A stretch of 64,000 bases of DNA from Planctomycetales bacterium 10988 (GTDB lineage: Bacteria; Planctomycetota; Planctomycetia; Pirellulales; Pb10988), in the NCBI GenBank assembly GCA_009664345.1, contig CP043547.1:6352709-6416708 (forward strand), written 5' to 3'. The translations under genes and the position numbers were made by a program. Each line of letters opens with the position of its first letter. The first letter of the stretch is position 1. Below the pieces are notes generated by a model. That model was given only the letters and a program-made list of their open reading frames with translations. It did not search any database and was not told the DNA's origin. Positions 16,115 to 24,912 of this stretch are shown piece after piece.

Positions 16115-17248
16115 TTAAGAGGCCGAGGTGAGTTCGAAAAGGGTCACTTCAGGAGAGCAGAAGAACCTCGCTTGAACCGCGGAACAGCCGATTCCTACAC
16201 TGGTATAGCCTTGCATCTCTCCCTGTGACCAAGAGCCTTTGATGCATTTTTTCTCGCAGTCGGAGTTCACCAACAACGGGGTTCCGCCCGGCAGACAAAA
16301 TTGTCCACCATGAGTATGGCCGCAGAGATAAAGATCGATGTCTGCCTGAGCGGCCTCATCCACAAGATCGGGAGAATGAGCCATCAAGACTTGGCAAGCA
16401 TCATTGGGAATCTGTTGTTGAGCACGTTCAAGATCCGCGGCATGATAATGATTGACATCGTCGACGCCTAAGAGCCAGAAATTCGCACCCTTTTCCGTTT
16501 TTATTTCGGTTCCTTCATTGAGTAGCCAGCGGATACCACGCTCCGCAAGCGGGGCCAGCAACGCGGATTCATCATGATTCCCGAGGATCCCGTAGACCCC
16601 ATATCGGCTGCGAATCTCGGGGAGCCAGCGGTCGACTTGCGGCAGAACTTGCTCAGAATCTCCATCAATGGCAAAGCGAAAATCTCCGGTGAGCAGGCAG
16701 AGATCGCATTCAATCGGTCGAAGCAAGTCTGCTAATTTCTCCGCGAGTTCCGGAAACGGGTCGATATGCATATCCGAGAGATGAAGGATACGAAAGCCGT
16801 TCAGTTCTTGAGGCCAATGACGCACCTTCACCGGAAGCGTATTTAGTCGTAAATCAAGAGCTTGCCGTTTTCCCCATCCAGCTAATCCAGAATAACGAAG
16901 GAGCACTCGCAACATCGGAGGCATCCAGTCGTCCATAAAACGGTGAAGATATCCCTTGATTCCACTTGGACTTAAGTCTAGATAACCTTCCTCCTGGAGT
17001 CTCCGCTTGGCCCAGGCGAAGGGTACTTCCCCCGATCCGGGAAATGACGGGGATTCTAAAATCTTTGCCAGGACTCGTTCAGCTTCCGTCGTTGGAATCT
17101 CATGAGCCAACCACTTTCGAAAAGCAATTTCCCAATCTTCCAATGCATTGTTCGCGGTGGAAAGAGAAAGGCGAGGTGACTTCGCTGGCTGCTCCGTCAC
17201 CGACTCAAGCTGCTGCGAAGGTTCGATTTCGGTGGCAGGGGCATTCAT
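16115..17248 (-). CDS. Metallophosphoesterase (YaeI-like)
   Basis: A 377-residue protein from the ATG at 17248. The calcineurin-like catalytic core (about 152-375) carries all expected metal-binding motifs: D-x-H at 159-161 (LSDMHID), GD at 188-189, GNHD at 223-226, then AHSPD and GHTHGG. Layout and spacing resemble YaeI/YkuE-type enzymes, which act on phosphodiesters of lipids or nucleotides; the substrate here is not known. The N-terminal 150 residues are mostly hydrophilic and unrecognised, and no signal peptide is evident. It lies 152 bp downstream of glmS on the same strand, too far for certain co-transcription. Confidence 0.93.
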   Translation of the reverse strand: MNAPATEIEPSQQLESVTEQPAKSPRLSLSTANNALEDWEIAFRKWLAHEIPTTEAERVLAKILESPSFPGSGEVPFAWAKRRLQEEGYLDLSPSGIKGYLHRFMDDWMPPMLRVLLRYSGLAGWGKRQALDLRLNTLPVKVRHWPQELNGFRILHLSDMHIDPFPELAEKLADLLRPIECDLCLLTGDFRFAIDGDSEQVLPQVDRWLPEIRSRYGVYGILGNHDESALLAPLAERGIRWLLNEGTEIKTEKGANFWLLGVDDVNHYHAADLERAQQQIPNDACQVLMAHSPDLVDEAAQADIDLYLCGHTHGGQFCLPGGTPLLVNSDCEKKCIKGSWSQGEMQGYTSVGIGCSAVQARFFCSPEVTLFELTSAS

Positions 17249-17400
17249 GGGATCAGCCGTACCTTTAGGCTACGAAGTTCAAGTAAGGAGGGAAAGCCGT
17301 TCGCTTTTCATTTTCATCAGATTGAAATTTCCAAGGTCAACTCCCTGACAAATCAAGGAGTCTTGACCCTGAAAATTCGATGTCCTCGGTCGGATACTTT

Positions 17401-19278
17401 TTATTCCACGGTGACGCTCTTGGCCAGATTTCGTGGCTTATCCACATCGCAACCTCGCAACACGGCAATGTGGAACGCCAGGAGTTGCAACGGAATACTT
17501 GCCAAAATTGGATACAGGAACTCATCAGCCTTCGGAATGAAAAGGGTATCGTCAGCGACTTCGGCCACGCGTTTGTCGCCTTCGTTAGCAACCGCGATGA
17601 TCGGGCCGCCACGGGCTTTGATCTCTTCGAGGTTGCTCATCACTTTGTCGAAGACCGCACCGCGCGGAATCACGAAGACACTCGGGGTTCGTTGATCGAC
17701 CAGGGCGATCGGACCGTGTTTCATTTCCGCCGCCGGATAGCCTTCGGCGTGAATGTAACTGATTTCCTTTAGTTTCAAGGCCCCTTCCAAGGCAGTCGGA
17801 TAATTGTACTGACGGCCCAGATAGAGGAAATTGTCACATTCATAATACTTTTCGGCGATCTGACGGACTTGATCGTTACAAGCCAACGCTTCCTCCACCA
17901 AGTCGGGCAACGATCGCAAACTCTCGATCAATCGCAGTCCTTCGGCGAAACTCAGATGGTGCATGCGTCCTAAATAGAGTGCCAACGTCGCTAGAACCAC
18001 GCATTGCGAAGTAAACGCCTTGGTACTCGCCACACCGATTTCGGGACCGGCATGCAGATAAATTCCGCCGTCCGCCTCTCGGGCAATCGTACTATCAACC
18101 ACATTACAAATACTGAGCGTCGCATGCCCTTTCCGCTTCATCTCACGCAGAGCTGCCAAAGTATCGGCGGTTTCGCCACTTTGCGTGATGGCAAAACATA
18201 GCGTGTTATGACTCATCGGAGGGTTGCGGTATCGCAACTCACTGGCATATTCCACTTCAACAGGAATCCGGGCGAATTCTTCAATCAGATATTCGCCGAC
18301 AAGACCCGCATGGAAACTCGTCCCACAGCCGGTAAAGACAATGCGATCAATCTGCCGCAGTTGCTGCGGAGTCAAATTCAAGCCACCAAAGTGCGCGGTT
18401 GCTTCATCTTCCAGCAGCCGCCCGCGGAGGGCATCGCGTAAGGAGTTGGGTTGTTCGTAGATTTCTTTGAGCATGTGATGTTGAAACTCACCCAAATCCA
18501 TCGAGGTCGCTTCCCCTTCAAGGATTTGGAAGTGAGGTTGAACATCGCCCTTGTCTCGATGAATGACTTTCAAATGATCGGGAGTAATCAAAGCCAATTG
18601 ATGTTCGGAAAGATAGACAATCTTCTCGGTCCACCCCATCAATGGCGAGGCATCACTCGCCAGGAAATGCTCTCCGACTCCGATGCCAACCACAAGCGGA
18701 CTTCCCAAACGAGCGGCAATCAAAACGTCGGGATATTCACGGAACGTCACCGCGAGACCATAGGTTCCTTTGAGCTGAGCCAAAGTCTGTTCAACCGCCA
18801 CGACCAGCGGAGCAAATCGCCCATGAGGATGTTGATCATCCCAAGAGTGAGCCTGTTGCTTGGAAAGACAATCCGCAATCAGATGGGCAATCACTTCGGT
18901 ATCGGTCGCGGAATGAAACTCATAGCCAGCTTTGATTAAACGTTCTCGCAGACTGGCATAATTTTCGATCACCCCATTATGAACAACCGCGACTTCGCCT
19001 TCTCCGCCGAAGTGGGGATGGGCATTCTCATCGGTCGCTTGGCCGTGGGTTGCCCAGCGGGTGTGCCCAATTCCGGTGGAGCCTTTTAAGTGTTCTTTGC
19101 GAAGCTTGCCTGCCAAGGTGTCGATTCTGCCGGCCGCCTTGCAGACTTGCAGTGTGCCATCGCGACCCACGATCGCCAACCCAGAACTATCGTAACCTCG
19201 ATATTCCAGTCGTCGTAAGCCTTCGAGAAGAAAATTTTGGGCTTCCGACGGTCCGATATAACCTACGATTCCACACAT
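17401..19278 (-). CDS. glmS: Glutamine-fructose-6-phosphate aminotransferase (isomerizing)
   Basis: A 625-residue enzyme, close to the usual ~610. It makes glucosamine-6-phosphate, the first committed step toward UDP-GlcNAc. The N-terminal glutaminase domain begins MCGIVGYIG with the nucleophile Cys2; HTRWATHG and the linker follow. The isomerase half has two SIS domains with TGCGTSFHAG, SQSGETADTLAAL (preceded by T) and VASTKAFTSQ. The C-terminal NLAKSVTVE is the conserved end that shapes both active sites. The leader upstream of the start (19319-19361) can form a strong hairpin. No glmS ribozyme was recognised. It supplies precursors for the polysaccharide genes nearby at 22332-24681. Confidence 0.98.
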   Translation of the reverse strand: MCGIVGYIGPSEAQNFLLEGLRRLEYRGYDSSGLAIVGRDGTLQVCKAAGRIDTLAGKLRKEHLKGSTGIGHTRWATHGQATDENAHPHFGGEGEVAVVHNGVIENYASLRERLIKAGYEFHSATDTEVIAHLIADCLSKQQAHSWDDQHPHGRFAPLVVAVEQTLAQLKGTYGLAVTFREYPDVLIAARLGSPLVVGIGVGEHFLASDASPLMGWTEKIVYLSEHQLALITPDHLKVIHRDKGDVQPHFQILEGEATSMDLGEFQHHMLKEIYEQPNSLRDALRGRLLEDEATAHFGGLNLTPQQLRQIDRIVFTGCGTSFHAGLVGEYLIEEFARIPVEVEYASELRYRNPPMSHNTLCFAITQSGETADTLAALREMKRKGHATLSICNVVDSTIAREADGGIYLHAGPEIGVASTKAFTSQCVVLATLALYLGRMHHLSFAEGLRLIESLRSLPDLVEEALACNDQVRQIAEKYYECDNFLYLGRQYNYPTALEGALKLKEISYIHAEGYPAAEMKHGPIALVDQRTPSVFVIPRGAVFDKVMSNLEEIKARGGPIIAVANEGDKRVAEVADDTLFIPKADEFLYPILASIPLQLLAFHIAVLRGCDVDKPRNLAKSVTVE

Positions 19279-19762
19279 ATGGCATCCATGTCTACGTTGG
19301 AGAATACTTCAAGGAGAGGAACAAGAGAGCGGACAGTTCGATCTAATTCTTTCTCTTGTTCTCAGCGGTGAGTTTTACAGGCATCCTGCCGAATGCCTAC
19401 ACTAAAGCTAAATTTCTTCTTTTCGTCTACCTCAATTTCCCCAAAACTCCCCGGAGGTCGAGAGTCAGAGCTTTTACTCAGAAGCTACTCGACAAACTTT
19501 CAATCTAGGTGAGTTGCGGAAGTTAGGCGAAAATAGGGAGGGTGTTCTGGAACAAGCTTTCTGGCTTCGGTGAGAATTACACCGTCACGAATAGAAAAAT
19601 TCAAGCTCTCTATTATACGAATCTGCACCAAAAAAGACTGCGCCCGACTTAGTGATGTGATAAAATGAAATTATATGGAGCTTTGAATTCTCCGCTGCAT
19701 GGCTCATGAACGGGTCATCCACTTTTGCCGCTCAAGGAAGAACGAAGAATTGAGGAAACCCA
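19279..19762. other. Divergent intergenic region upstream of glmS and the aminotransferase
   Basis: About 480 bp between two divergently transcribed genes; promoters for both must lie here. The clearest structure is the inverted repeat at 19319-19361. The aminotransferase start at 19763 is preceded by GAGGAAACCCA. No coding sequence or recognisable RNA gene was seen. Confidence 0.5.
19319..19361 (-). promoter_or_regulatory. Inverted repeat in the glmS leader
   Basis: GAACAAGAGA at 19319-19328 is the exact reverse complement of 19352-19361, with 23 bases between. The structure lies 41-83 bases upstream of the glmS ATG, so it would be in the 5' leader if transcription starts further upstream. 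It might affect translation or mRNA stability. The inverted repeat is seen directly; the role is a guess. Confidence 0.35.
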
Positions 19763-21094
19763 ATGTCAGCTCGGACGCCTTCGACCAACCCTCAAACCGA
19801 TCAAGAACTTGCTGAAACCACCCTCCTTCACCTCAGCCAACGTGCCCAACAAACGGGAAATCAGCCCATCGGCGAACTGATGCACCGGGCGCTTGCGAAT
19901 CCCGATCTCATCTCGCTCGCGGCGGGTTTTGTCGATCCTTTCACTCTCCCGCTAGGTCCCGTGCGGGAGGCGTTTGAGCAAATCTGGCAAGACCCCAAAC
20001 GGGTGCGATCCGTTTTGCAATATGGAACAACCGCCGGTTCGCCCGAACTGCGAGAACATATTTTATTGCGGCATCATGATCAGGATGGACAGTCCACTGC
20101 GGAGTCCGGGTTGAGCGTTGACAATTTGGTCGTAACCGCAGGTAGCAACCAGCTTTTGCATCTTCTCAGCGAACTCTTATTTAATCCTGGAGATATCGTT
20201 CTCTGTACAGCTCCCACCTATTTCGTCTATTTGGGTCTGCTCAAAAATCTAGGGGTCCGAGCGATTGGCGTGGAGATGGATGAGCAAGGCATGATCCCCG
20301 AAGCCCTGAAAGAGACGCTTGCCCAGCTTGAAGCCCAAGGGGAGCTTTCGAAGGTCAAAGCGATTTACCTTGTTGATTACTTTGACAATCCCTCCGGAGT
20401 GACACTTTCGCGAGAGCGGCGTCCGGAAATTGTGAAACTCGCCAAAACTTTTTCGCAGAAGCATCCCATCTATATTTTGGAAGATGCCGCCTATCGAGAA
20501 CTTCGTTATTCCGGCGAAAATCTCCCTTCCATGCGTTCGTTCGATGAGTCCGGCGAAACGGTGATTGTTTGTCAAACTTTTTCCAAATCGTTTGCTCCCG
20601 GCTTGCGGGTCGGTTGTGGCATGCTCCCTACTCATCTGGTCGAACCGGTTATCAATATGAAAGGGAACCTCGATTTCGGTTCTCCGCACTTCGCTCAAGA
20701 GTTGATCGCCGAAGTCTTCCGCCAAGACATTTATGACTGCCATATCCGCCGCTTGCAAAGAGAGTATCGAGTGAAGCTTCGGGCGATGCTCTCTGCCTTG
20801 GATACCCACTTCTCCCCGTTCCCTGAGGTTACCTGGCTGAAACCCGATGGCGGACTATACGTTTGGTTGAGTCTCCCCAACGATCTTGATACGAGCCCCG
20901 CCGGAACGCTTTTTGATCTAGCCTTACAAGAAGGAATATTATACGTTCCGGGCCACTTCTGTTTTCCGCCGGAAGGAACCGAGATTCCCAAAAATACCAT
21001 TCGGCTTAGTTTCGGGGTTCAAACCCCTGAGCGAATCGAAGCGGGAATCAAAGCCCTTGCTCAAGCTTTTCAACAAGTAAAGAAAAGTAAATAA
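19763..21094 (+). CDS. PLP-dependent aminotransferase, class I/II (2-aminoadipate type)
   Basis: A 443-residue enzyme from the ATG at 19763, preceded by GAGGAAA. It has the fold-type I signature: LQYGTTAGSPELREHI, VTAGSNQLLHLL, PTYFVYLG, DYFDNPSGVTLS, EDAAYRELRYSG, and the PLP-binding Lys at 275 (FSKSFAPGLRVG). This layout matches the LysN/2-aminoadipate and aromatic/branched-chain transaminase group without a fused GntR DNA-binding domain. It transfers amino groups between amino acids and 2-oxo acids in the cytosol. The specific substrates cannot be told from the sequence. The following permease gene starts 90 bp downstream, on the same strand. Confidence 0.93.
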   Translation: MSARTPSTNPQTDQELAETTLLHLSQRAQQTGNQPIGELMHRALANPDLISLAAGFVDPFTLPLGPVREAFEQIWQDPKRVRSVLQYGTTAGSPELREHILLRHHDQDGQSTAESGLSVDNLVVTAGSNQLLHLLSELLFNPGDIVLCTAPTYFVYLGLLKNLGVRAIGVEMDEQGMIPEALKETLAQLEAQGELSKVKAIYLVDYFDNPSGVTLSRERRPEIVKLAKTFSQKHPIYILEDAAYRELRYSGENLPSMRSFDESGETVIVCQTFSKSFAPGLRVGCGMLPTHLVEPVINMKGNLDFGSPHFAQELIAEVFRQDIYDCHIRRLQREYRVKLRAMLSALDTHFSPFPEVTWLKPDGGLYVWLSLPNDLDTSPAGTLFDLALQEGILYVPGHFCFPPEGTEIPKNTIRLSFGVQTPERIEAGIKALAQAFQQVKKSK

Positions 21095-21183
21095 ATTACA
21101 AAGTGTAATAATTATTTATTTTACATACGATTGAAGCTTGTCCGCGGAAGGTTCTGATACCAAACAAAATGAAGGTCGCGGTG

Positions 21184-22320
21184 ATGACTCGCATTGATCG
21201 TTATTTACTCACCGAGTTTTTAAAAACATTCTTTATCTGTTTCTGTAGTTTGTCAGGATTGCTGATCGTCTTTCATGCGTTTAGCAGTTTGGATTCCTTC
21301 TTGGAATGGACAACTTCCACCAAAGAGTTGCTCTTTGCGATGGGGGAATATTACAGTTATCAGTTGATCTTTTTATTTGAAAAGATCTCTCCGGTCGTTG
21401 TTGTGATCGCGGCCATGTTCACGATTACTTGGTTTCAACGTCACAATGAAATGATCGCCCTGTGGGCAGCCGGACTTTCCACGCGACGGTTGGTTCTACC
21501 GATTCTCGGCATGGGGATGATGATTGCCGGAGTTGATATGGGGGTCCGCGAATGGGTCATTCCCCAATTTAAAGATGAGTTAACTCGATCTCCAGAAGAT
21601 TGGAAAGGGGAACGCGCGCAAGAAGTTCAACCCCGTTATGATCAATGGAGCGATATTCTGATTCAAGGCTTTCGCAGCTATGCGGCTGAGAGTCGGATTG
21701 AACAACCGAATTTTATTTTGCCTGTAAGTCTCGTTGGGCAAACAACGGTGTTATCGGCAGGGAATGCTTTTTATCTACCTTCGACTTCAGAACATCCCGC
21801 TGGTTATTTATTGAAGGATGTCATCGAGCCGATCGATTTAACAACAACACCTTCTTTAAGAAATGCAGATCAAGAGCTAGTTCTTTTCACACCGGCAGAC
21901 CAAGCATGGCTGGAACCGAATGATTGTTTTGTTGTTAGCGAATTGACTTTTGAACAATTAACCGCTGGTGCAACCTATCAAACGTATACTTCTACCTATG
22001 GCCTGATTCAAACGCTTTACAATTCCAGCTTTGATCATTCCAATGATGTCAAAGTCACGATTCATTCACGAATCGTCAAGCCACTCCTGGACTGCACGTT
22101 ACTTTTTCTAGGTTTGCCTTTTGTTTTAAAAGGGAATAAACAAAATGTCTTTGTGGCCATTGGAATTTGTGTGACACTTGTGATCAGCTTCTTTGTCGTG
22201 ATCTTCACGTCGCATGCTTTGGGTGGCTTTGGCCTGATCAATCCTTCGCTTGCCGCTTGGCTGCCTTTGATGGTCTTCATCCCACTGGCAATTTATTTAT
22301 CAGAACCGTTGTTAAATTAA
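21184..22320 (+). CDS. LptF/LptG-family permease (YjgP/YjgQ)
   Basis: A 378-residue inner-membrane protein. I start it at the ATG at 21184, which has GAAGG eight bases upstream; an ATG at 21169 would add five residues. TM1 follows MTRIDRYLLTEFLKTFF, the conserved start of this family, and TM2-TM3 lie around residues 60-110. A ~150-residue periplasmic beta-jellyroll region follows, then three C-terminal helices (LLFLGLPFVLKGNKQN precedes TM5). LptF and LptG together with the LptB ATPase extract lipopolysaccharide from the inner membrane. Only one permease is encoded here, so it either acts as a homodimer or pairs with a gene elsewhere. It ends 11 bp from the convergent glycosyltransferase gene. 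Confidence 0.92.
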   Translation: MTRIDRYLLTEFLKTFFICFCSLSGLLIVFHAFSSLDSFLEWTTSTKELLFAMGEYYSYQLIFLFEKISPVVVVIAAMFTITWFQRHNEMIALWAAGLSTRRLVLPILGMGMMIAGVDMGVREWVIPQFKDELTRSPEDWKGERAQEVQPRYDQWSDILIQGFRSYAAESRIEQPNFILPVSLVGQTTVLSAGNAFYLPSTSEHPAGYLLKDVIEPIDLTTTPSLRNADQELVLFTPADQAWLEPNDCFVVSELTFEQLTAGATYQTYTSTYGLIQTLYNSSFDHSNDVKVTIHSRIVKPLLDCTLLFLGLPFVLKGNKQNVFVAIGICVTLVISFFVVIFTSHALGGFGLINPSLAAWLPLMVFIPLAIYLSEPLLN

Positions 22321-22331
22321 ATCAACAGTGT

Positions 22332-23258
22332 CTATTGAAGATGCCTGACTTTTCTCAAGCCTTGAATCAAGCGTTCAAAGCTTTGTCCCAGATAGGCAAG
22401 CAAAGAAAATAACCATCGCGAAGATTTAACTTTTCTTTGAAGAACGGCAACCGTAACGGGTTGCAAATGGAGTTTATTGGTAAACTCATGGGACGTGGCA
22501 AGTAACTCACCGATGGTTAAATTAACTTTTACTTGCCTATTTTTTTCTTCAGCAAGTGGCCGATAACGATCAAAGGCTTGATTTCGCTTTTGCCGATCCT
22601 GTTTATTTATCGGGACTCTGTAGAAGGAAGTTACCTCCGGAATGTAAACAACTTCCCCTTCCGAGAGATAGCGAATCCACAAGTTCCAATCTTCTAAACA
22701 ATCCAGCTCCAGATCAAAGCCGCCATACTTTAGAAATAATTCTCGTTTAAAAAGAATTGATTGAATAGGTAAATAGTTTCGGCACCATAATTCCATCCGA
22801 GAAAAATTCCCCGGACGAATGCGTTTCTTTTTTCCAACCTGATAGTTTAAAGGTTCTAAACTATGAAACTGGGTGGGAATTTCTTCGGAATCCGCATATC
22901 CAGCGATCGCTCCGCCGGTTTTTAAAATCGCTGACAGAATCGATTCAACATGAGTTGGATAGAGCTGATCATCATCATCGAGGAAGTTAATAAACTCCCC
23001 GGCGGCTTGTTCTAGGCCAAAATTCCCAGCAGCACACCTGCCGGCATGAGGAATAGAAAAATAGCGAATTGTATGCGAAGGTTTGTATGGAACAATCGCT
23101 TCCACCATTTCTTTCGCAACGTCGCTTCCATCCTCAATAATTAAAATTTCAATCGATGGATAGGATTGAAGAAGTACCGATTCAATCGCTTCACGCAAAA
23201 GATGATGACGCGATTGAATGGTACGTATAATCACACTGACAGAGGGTTCTTCTGTCAT
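22332..23258 (-). CDS. Family 2 glycosyltransferase
   Basis: A 308-residue GT-A enzyme from the ATG at 23258. Near the N-terminus it shows VSVIIRTIQSR, then SIEILIIEDGSD, and the metal/nucleotide-sugar motif FLDDDDQLYP near residue 93. The acceptor-side motif LDCLEDWNLWIRYL follows, matching the family's [ED]DW-x-L-W. No signal peptide or transmembrane segment is evident, so it acts at the cytoplasmic face. It lies 43 bp after the UDP-sugar dehydrogenase gene on the same strand, so the two likely cooperate in polysaccharide or glycan synthesis. The sugar and acceptor are unknown. Confidence 0.93.
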   Translation of the reverse strand: MTEEPSVSVIIRTIQSRHHLLREAIESVLLQSYPSIEILIIEDGSDVAKEMVEAIVPYKPSHTIRYFSIPHAGRCAAGNFGLEQAAGEFINFLDDDDQLYPTHVESILSAILKTGGAIAGYADSEEIPTQFHSLEPLNYQVGKKKRIRPGNFSRMELWCRNYLPIQSILFKRELFLKYGGFDLELDCLEDWNLWIRYLSEGEVVYIPEVTSFYRVPINKQDRQKRNQAFDRYRPLAEEKNRQVKVNLTIGELLATSHEFTNKLHLQPVTVAVLQRKVKSSRWLFSLLAYLGQSFERLIQGLRKVRHLQ

Positions 23259-23301
23259 GAAAGAATCTCACACTTTCAAGTGTTTAAAGAAGAAGTTGTG
23301 A

Positions 23302-24681
23302 CTAAGCTTTAATCACATTTTCTTTTGGAAGGTTTATCTTCGCGGTAGCATTGCGAGTGTCGATCACCAAGGGGGCGTATTGAACCACCATTTCATAATC
23401 GACCTCGGTATGGTCCGTTGCAATGATGACACAATCCTGACTTGCCAAAAATTCCGGCGTCAAGTCTTCACTTGCAAGGTCGGGAACGTTGTGATTTCGC
23501 ATGGAAGGAAGTTTTGGAACAAAGGGGTCGCTATAACTAAGGTCTGCTCCAAAGTGTAGAAGTTCATCTATCAAAACAAACGATGGGCTTTCACGGGGGT
23601 CATCAACATCTTTTTTATAAGCAACACCTAGTAAACAAATTTTACTGTTGCGAATTGCTTTTCCTTGATGGTTTAAACCTTCCATAGCTTTGGAAATGAC
23701 ATACTTTGGCATGGAAGTGTTTATCTCACCCGCGAGTTCGATGAATCGGGTGGAACAACCATTTTTGCGAGCAACCCAAGTTAAATAGAAAGGATCAATA
23801 GGTATACAGTGCCCCCCTAGGCCGGGGCCAGGATAAAACGCTTGAAAACCAAAAGGTTTTGTTTTGGCTGCGTCAATCACTTCCCAAATATCAATCCCCA
23901 TGCGATCGTAAAGCATCTTTAGTTCATTGACTAAAGCAATATTCACCGCACGGTATGTATTTTCTAAAATTTTACAAGCTTCCGCAATTTCACAACTGGA
24001 AACTTTAATCACATCGACAACGGCATTTTTATAGATTGCTTCCGCGAGGGTCGCGCTGGCTTCGTCGTGGCCCCCGACTACTTTCGGAATGCGAGAAGCA
24101 GTGTAATCTTTATTGCCTGGGTCTTCGCGCTCAGGGCTATAGGCTAAAAAGAAATCCTCTCCAACTTTCAAACCAGATTGTTCAAGAATCGGCAGAACAC
24201 AATCTTTCGTGGTTCCTGGATAAGTCGTACTTTCTAAAACAATCATCTGCCCTGGGCGAAGGCGTTTCGCAATTTCTTCCGCGGTACTTTCTACATAACG
24301 CAGGTCAGGATCACGGCTTTCACTCAAAGGGGTAGGCACACAGATTAAAATGATATCCGCCTCTTCCAAGCGATTCATTTCCGAGGTCGGTTCGAAGAGT
24401 TTGGAATCGAGCATCTCCGTAAGCATTTCATCGGGAAGATGGCCGATATAACTTTTCCCGGCGGTCAATTGTTCAATTTTGCGTTCATCGACATCAAAGC
24501 CAAGCGTCGGATGACCGGCACTGGCAAACGCATGGATCAAGGGAAGTCCAACATATCCCAAACCCATCACTCCGACACAAGCGGTTCGGTCTTCGATGGA
24601 TTGGGCAAGTTTTTGAAACGGCTCCGAACGGAGGGTTGTCGAGATCGGGGTTTCAGCCGGGAGGAAGGTGCGTATTCTCAT
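23302..24681 (-). CDS. wbpA: UDP-N-acetylhexosamine 6-dehydrogenase (WbpA-type)
   Basis: A 459-residue enzyme. The start is the ATG at 24681 (MRIRTFL), not the TTG 99 bp upstream, because the upstream segment is not conserved in the family and its start is poor. The Rossmann motif GVMGLGYVGLPL is near residue 37, and VPTPLSESRDPDL marks the substrate region. The catalytic Cys292 lies in GGHCIPIDPFYL, which is characteristic of the UDP-GlcNAc/UDP-ManNAc dehydrogenase branch rather than UDP-glucose dehydrogenase. It oxidises C6 with NAD to give the uronic acid used in surface polysaccharides. It is followed by a glycosyltransferase. The symbol is by similarity of motifs only. Confidence 0.93.
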   Translation of the reverse strand: MRIRTFLPAETPISTTLRSEPFQKLAQSIEDRTACVGVMGLGYVGLPLIHAFASAGHPTLGFDVDERKIEQLTAGKSYIGHLPDEMLTEMLDSKLFEPTSEMNRLEEADIILICVPTPLSESRDPDLRYVESTAEEIAKRLRPGQMIVLESTTYPGTTKDCVLPILEQSGLKVGEDFFLAYSPEREDPGNKDYTASRIPKVVGGHDEASATLAEAIYKNAVVDVIKVSSCEIAEACKILENTYRAVNIALVNELKMLYDRMGIDIWEVIDAAKTKPFGFQAFYPGPGLGGHCIPIDPFYLTWVARKNGCSTRFIELAGEINTSMPKYVISKAMEGLNHQGKAIRNSKICLLGVAYKKDVDDPRESPSFVLIDELLHFGADLSYSDPFVPKLPSMRNHNVPDLASEDLTPEFLASQDCVIIATDHTEVDYEMVVQYAPLVIDTRNATAKINLPKENVIKA

Positions 24682-24912
24682 TGGGGACTCTTCGTCTCTG
24701 AGGTAGGAACATCCTTGTAAAAACCAGACAAAGATGCCGTTGAGAGATGGACTCCCAAACGGACCTGCGAACGTTACCAACTTGTTCCATTCGATGCAAT
24801 GTCACTTTTCCCAAGCGACTCGGCGGGTCCTTGCAGAACTGCGAAGATTGCGGAAAATAGGAAATTGATGCAATGATGAAAACAATACCGAGTAGCGGGA
24901 GTTCGAAATCGC

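Noticed and set aside
19279-19762. A glmS ribozyme in the glmS leader
   Set aside because: I looked for the conserved core and the cleavage-site context next to the start codon and did not find them. Only a simple hairpin is present. The ribozyme is mainly known from Firmicutes.
24682-24780. N-terminal extension of the UDP-sugar dehydrogenase from a TTG
   Set aside because: The extension has no family similarity and a poor start context. The ATG at 24681 gives the expected N-terminus.
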